NCBI GenBank assembly: GCA_027335515.1
Contig: DAHWHT010000028.1
Span: forward strand, 1-15,279
From: Clostridia bacterium
GTDB lineage: Bacteria; Bacillota_E; RBS10-35; JAJYVN01
Direction: 5' to 3'
DNA length: 15,279 bases
The notes beneath the pieces were generated by a model. That model saw nothing but the letters and a program-made list of their open reading frames with translations. It was not told the origin of the DNA and made no database searches. The stretch's first letter is position 1; every line of letters starts with the position of its first letter. The position numbers and the translations under genes are program-made. Of this stretch, positions 14,166 to 15,279 are shown piece after piece.

Positions 14166-14945
14166 TCACGCCCGTTGCCAGGCGACGATCATCCGCCAAT
14201 CCTCGTCGCTACCGCCCAGGGGACGGTCGATATCGAACTCGCCCCACCAACCCAGGAACCGCCACCCGCCCGCCAGTTCGACCAGCGTCCCCAGTTCCTG
14301 CGGCAGCAGCGGGCGCAGGACGCCCCAGGAGTCGATGACGCGTGTCGTTCCCGCCTGTTCGACCGTCAGGCGCGTGCGTACCCGTTCCGTTTGCGCGATC
14401 GGGTTGTAGGTGACCTCCAGTCCCCAGTCCGTGGTGACCCGCAACCCGTCGCGCTCTTCGGTCCAGGTACCCACGGTCGTTGGGTTCGCGGGGTGCGGAT
14501 GCGCATCGGACGGGTGGCGCAGTTCGGCGATGTAGACCCCGCCCTCCCGCAGCGCTCGCCCCACGCACCGGAAATGCGAGGTGAGCTCCCGGTTGGTGGT
14601 CAGGTAGGGCAGAGAGTCGAGGAGCGTGAAGGCGAGGTCGACGGGCTCGGCGACGGTGAAGTGCGCCATGTCGCCGACCGTGATGCACCCACCCGCCCCC
14701 AGCTTCTCGGCGGCGTAGGTCGCCATCGCTGGGTCCAAGTCCAGCCCGAGGACCCGGAGCCCCCGCCGGGCGAACTCCCGCGCATGGACCGCCGGTCCAC
14801 AGGCAAGCTCGAGCACCGACGCCGGCTGGTGTCCGGTCGCCAGAGCGTAGACCGCCGCGAGAAAATCGCACTGGGTGGGCACATCTCGGTACGAAAACGC
14901 GACCTCGTAGAACGCGGGCGCGCCGTAAATCTCCGAGTGCTCCAT
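14166..14945 (-). CDS. Class I SAM-dependent methyltransferase
   Basis: 259-residue cytoplasmic protein with a Rossmann-type methyltransferase domain. Motif I is SVLELACGPAVHAREFA (about 43-59), with GLDLDP (67-72) at the end of beta 2 holding the acidic residue that binds the SAM ribose. GDMAHF (91-96) is motif III-like, and VDLAFTLLDSLPYL (102-115) replaces the NPPY type motif, which argues against DNA or RNA N6-methylation. The last 110 residues (WTEERDGLRV, DWGLEVTYNP, RLTVEQAGTTRVIDSWGVLRPLLPQEL) form the beta-rich lobe common in small-molecule methyltransferases of the Methyltransf_25 type. ATG 14945 follows GGAGG by 9 nt. The frame is open upstream to 15227 but the added residues match nothing I know. 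It converges with ribF. Substrate unknown. Confidence 0.85.
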   Translation of the reverse strand: MEHSEIYGAPAFYEVAFSYRDVPTQCDFLAAVYALATGHQPASVLELACGPAVHAREFARRGLRVLGLDLDPAMATYAAEKLGAGGCITVGDMAHFTVAEPVDLAFTLLDSLPYLTTNRELTSHFRCVGRALREGGVYIAELRHPSDAHPHPANPTTVGTWTEERDGLRVTTDWGLEVTYNPIAQTERVRTRLTVEQAGTTRVIDSWGVLRPLLPQELGTLVELAGGWRFLGWWGEFDIDRPLGGSDEDWRMIVAWQRA

Positions 14946-15279
14946 TCCGACAAGCCTCCAGCCCTCGTGGACCCCGCCGTGCGTCCGCTGCCCATCCACG
15001 GTGTGGGATCGCAGACCACGACCAGGAATCGATTTCACCGCGCGACGGCTCGCCCGTGATCTTGGGAACGTCTTTGGTGCTCGGGGGAACCGTGGCGTAC
15101 GGCCGGGCGTGTCCTGGTATGCCCGATCTCCGAGGGCGCTGAAGAGTGCGCCGATGGCGCCTACGATTCTCCATGCCACTTCGAGGGCGGGAACCGAAAG
15201 CCTTCGTGGATCAACCGCGGCCCCCATACGCGCTCGCTCGCCCCGACATTCGAGATCTCACGGCTCCTGAGCACCTGGA
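14946..15279. other. Window end, no supported gene
   Basis: About 330 nt upstream of the methyltransferase start. Two 60-nt lines that I counted (15061-15180) are 65% GC, lower than the 75% of a sample line in truB. The - strand frame continues open from the methyltransferase to 15227 (including AWRIVGAIGALFSAL), but no family is recognisable. I see no clear promoter, tRNA or repeat. It may hold the promoter region of the methyltransferase or a decayed gene. Confidence 0.4.

Noticed and set aside
14946..15227. N-terminal extension of the methyltransferase to 15227
   Set aside because: The added residues have no family match, and ATG 14945 has a good binding site and gives a normal N terminus.
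1..15279. CRISPR array, tRNA or rRNA genes, transposase or prophage genes, defence island
   Set aside because: I found no spaced repeats, tRNA-like arms or recognisable mobile or defence domains; the window is mainly housekeeping.

Overview
High-GC (roughly 70-75%) bacterial chromosome segment. The gene order rimP-nusA-ylxR-ylxQ(L7Ae)-infB-rbfA-nrnA-truB-ribF, together with a NusA-type leader terminator before rimP, points to a deep, GC-rich lineage of Bacillota (Firmicutes) or a close relative. The L7Ae gene between ylxR and infB argues against Actinobacteria. The genus cannot be named from this sequence alone.

Layout. 1-2552: nickel-pincer nucleotide (NPN) cofactor genes. The 3' part of larB and a complete single-frame larC lie on the + strand and meet larE on the - strand, with a 44-nt tail-to-tail overlap. 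LarA, the usual client of this cofactor, is not in the window. 2553-2817: divergent intergenic region with an extended -10 promoter candidate and a perfect 16-bp tandem repeat. 2818-4236: M20-family metallodipeptidase. 4276-4366: a good sigma-70-type promoter followed by an intrinsic-terminator hairpin, the likely attenuator of the next operon. 4412-13621: one long co-directional operon for ribosome maturation, transcription and translation factors (RimP, NusA, YlxR, an L7Ae-fold protein, IF2, RbfA), then the nanoRNase/pAp phosphatase NrnA, the tRNA pseudouridine-55 synthase TruB and the FAD synthetase RibF. 13622-14165: a convergent intergenic stretch of about 540 nt with strong hairpins and only weak coding-like fragments. 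The rpsO-pnp genes that often follow ribF in Bacillota are absent. 14166-14945: a class I SAM methyltransferase on the - strand. 14946-15279: no gene I can support; base composition is less GC-rich.

The most notable points are: (i) the L7Ae/YlxQ gene, whose best ribosome binding site precedes an ACG codon and whose frame has no stop until deep inside infB; (ii) the conserved-looking nusA-operon attenuator; (iii) widespread non-ATG starts, including a probable CTG start for truB and TTG for infB; (iv) a three-cysteine LarE, implying an iron-sulfur, non-sacrificial mechanism; (v) several strong hairpins, including one with an 11-bp perfect stem downstream of ribF. I found no CRISPR array, tRNA, rRNA, insertion sequence or obvious novel defence system. 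Most of the window is a conserved housekeeping operon.
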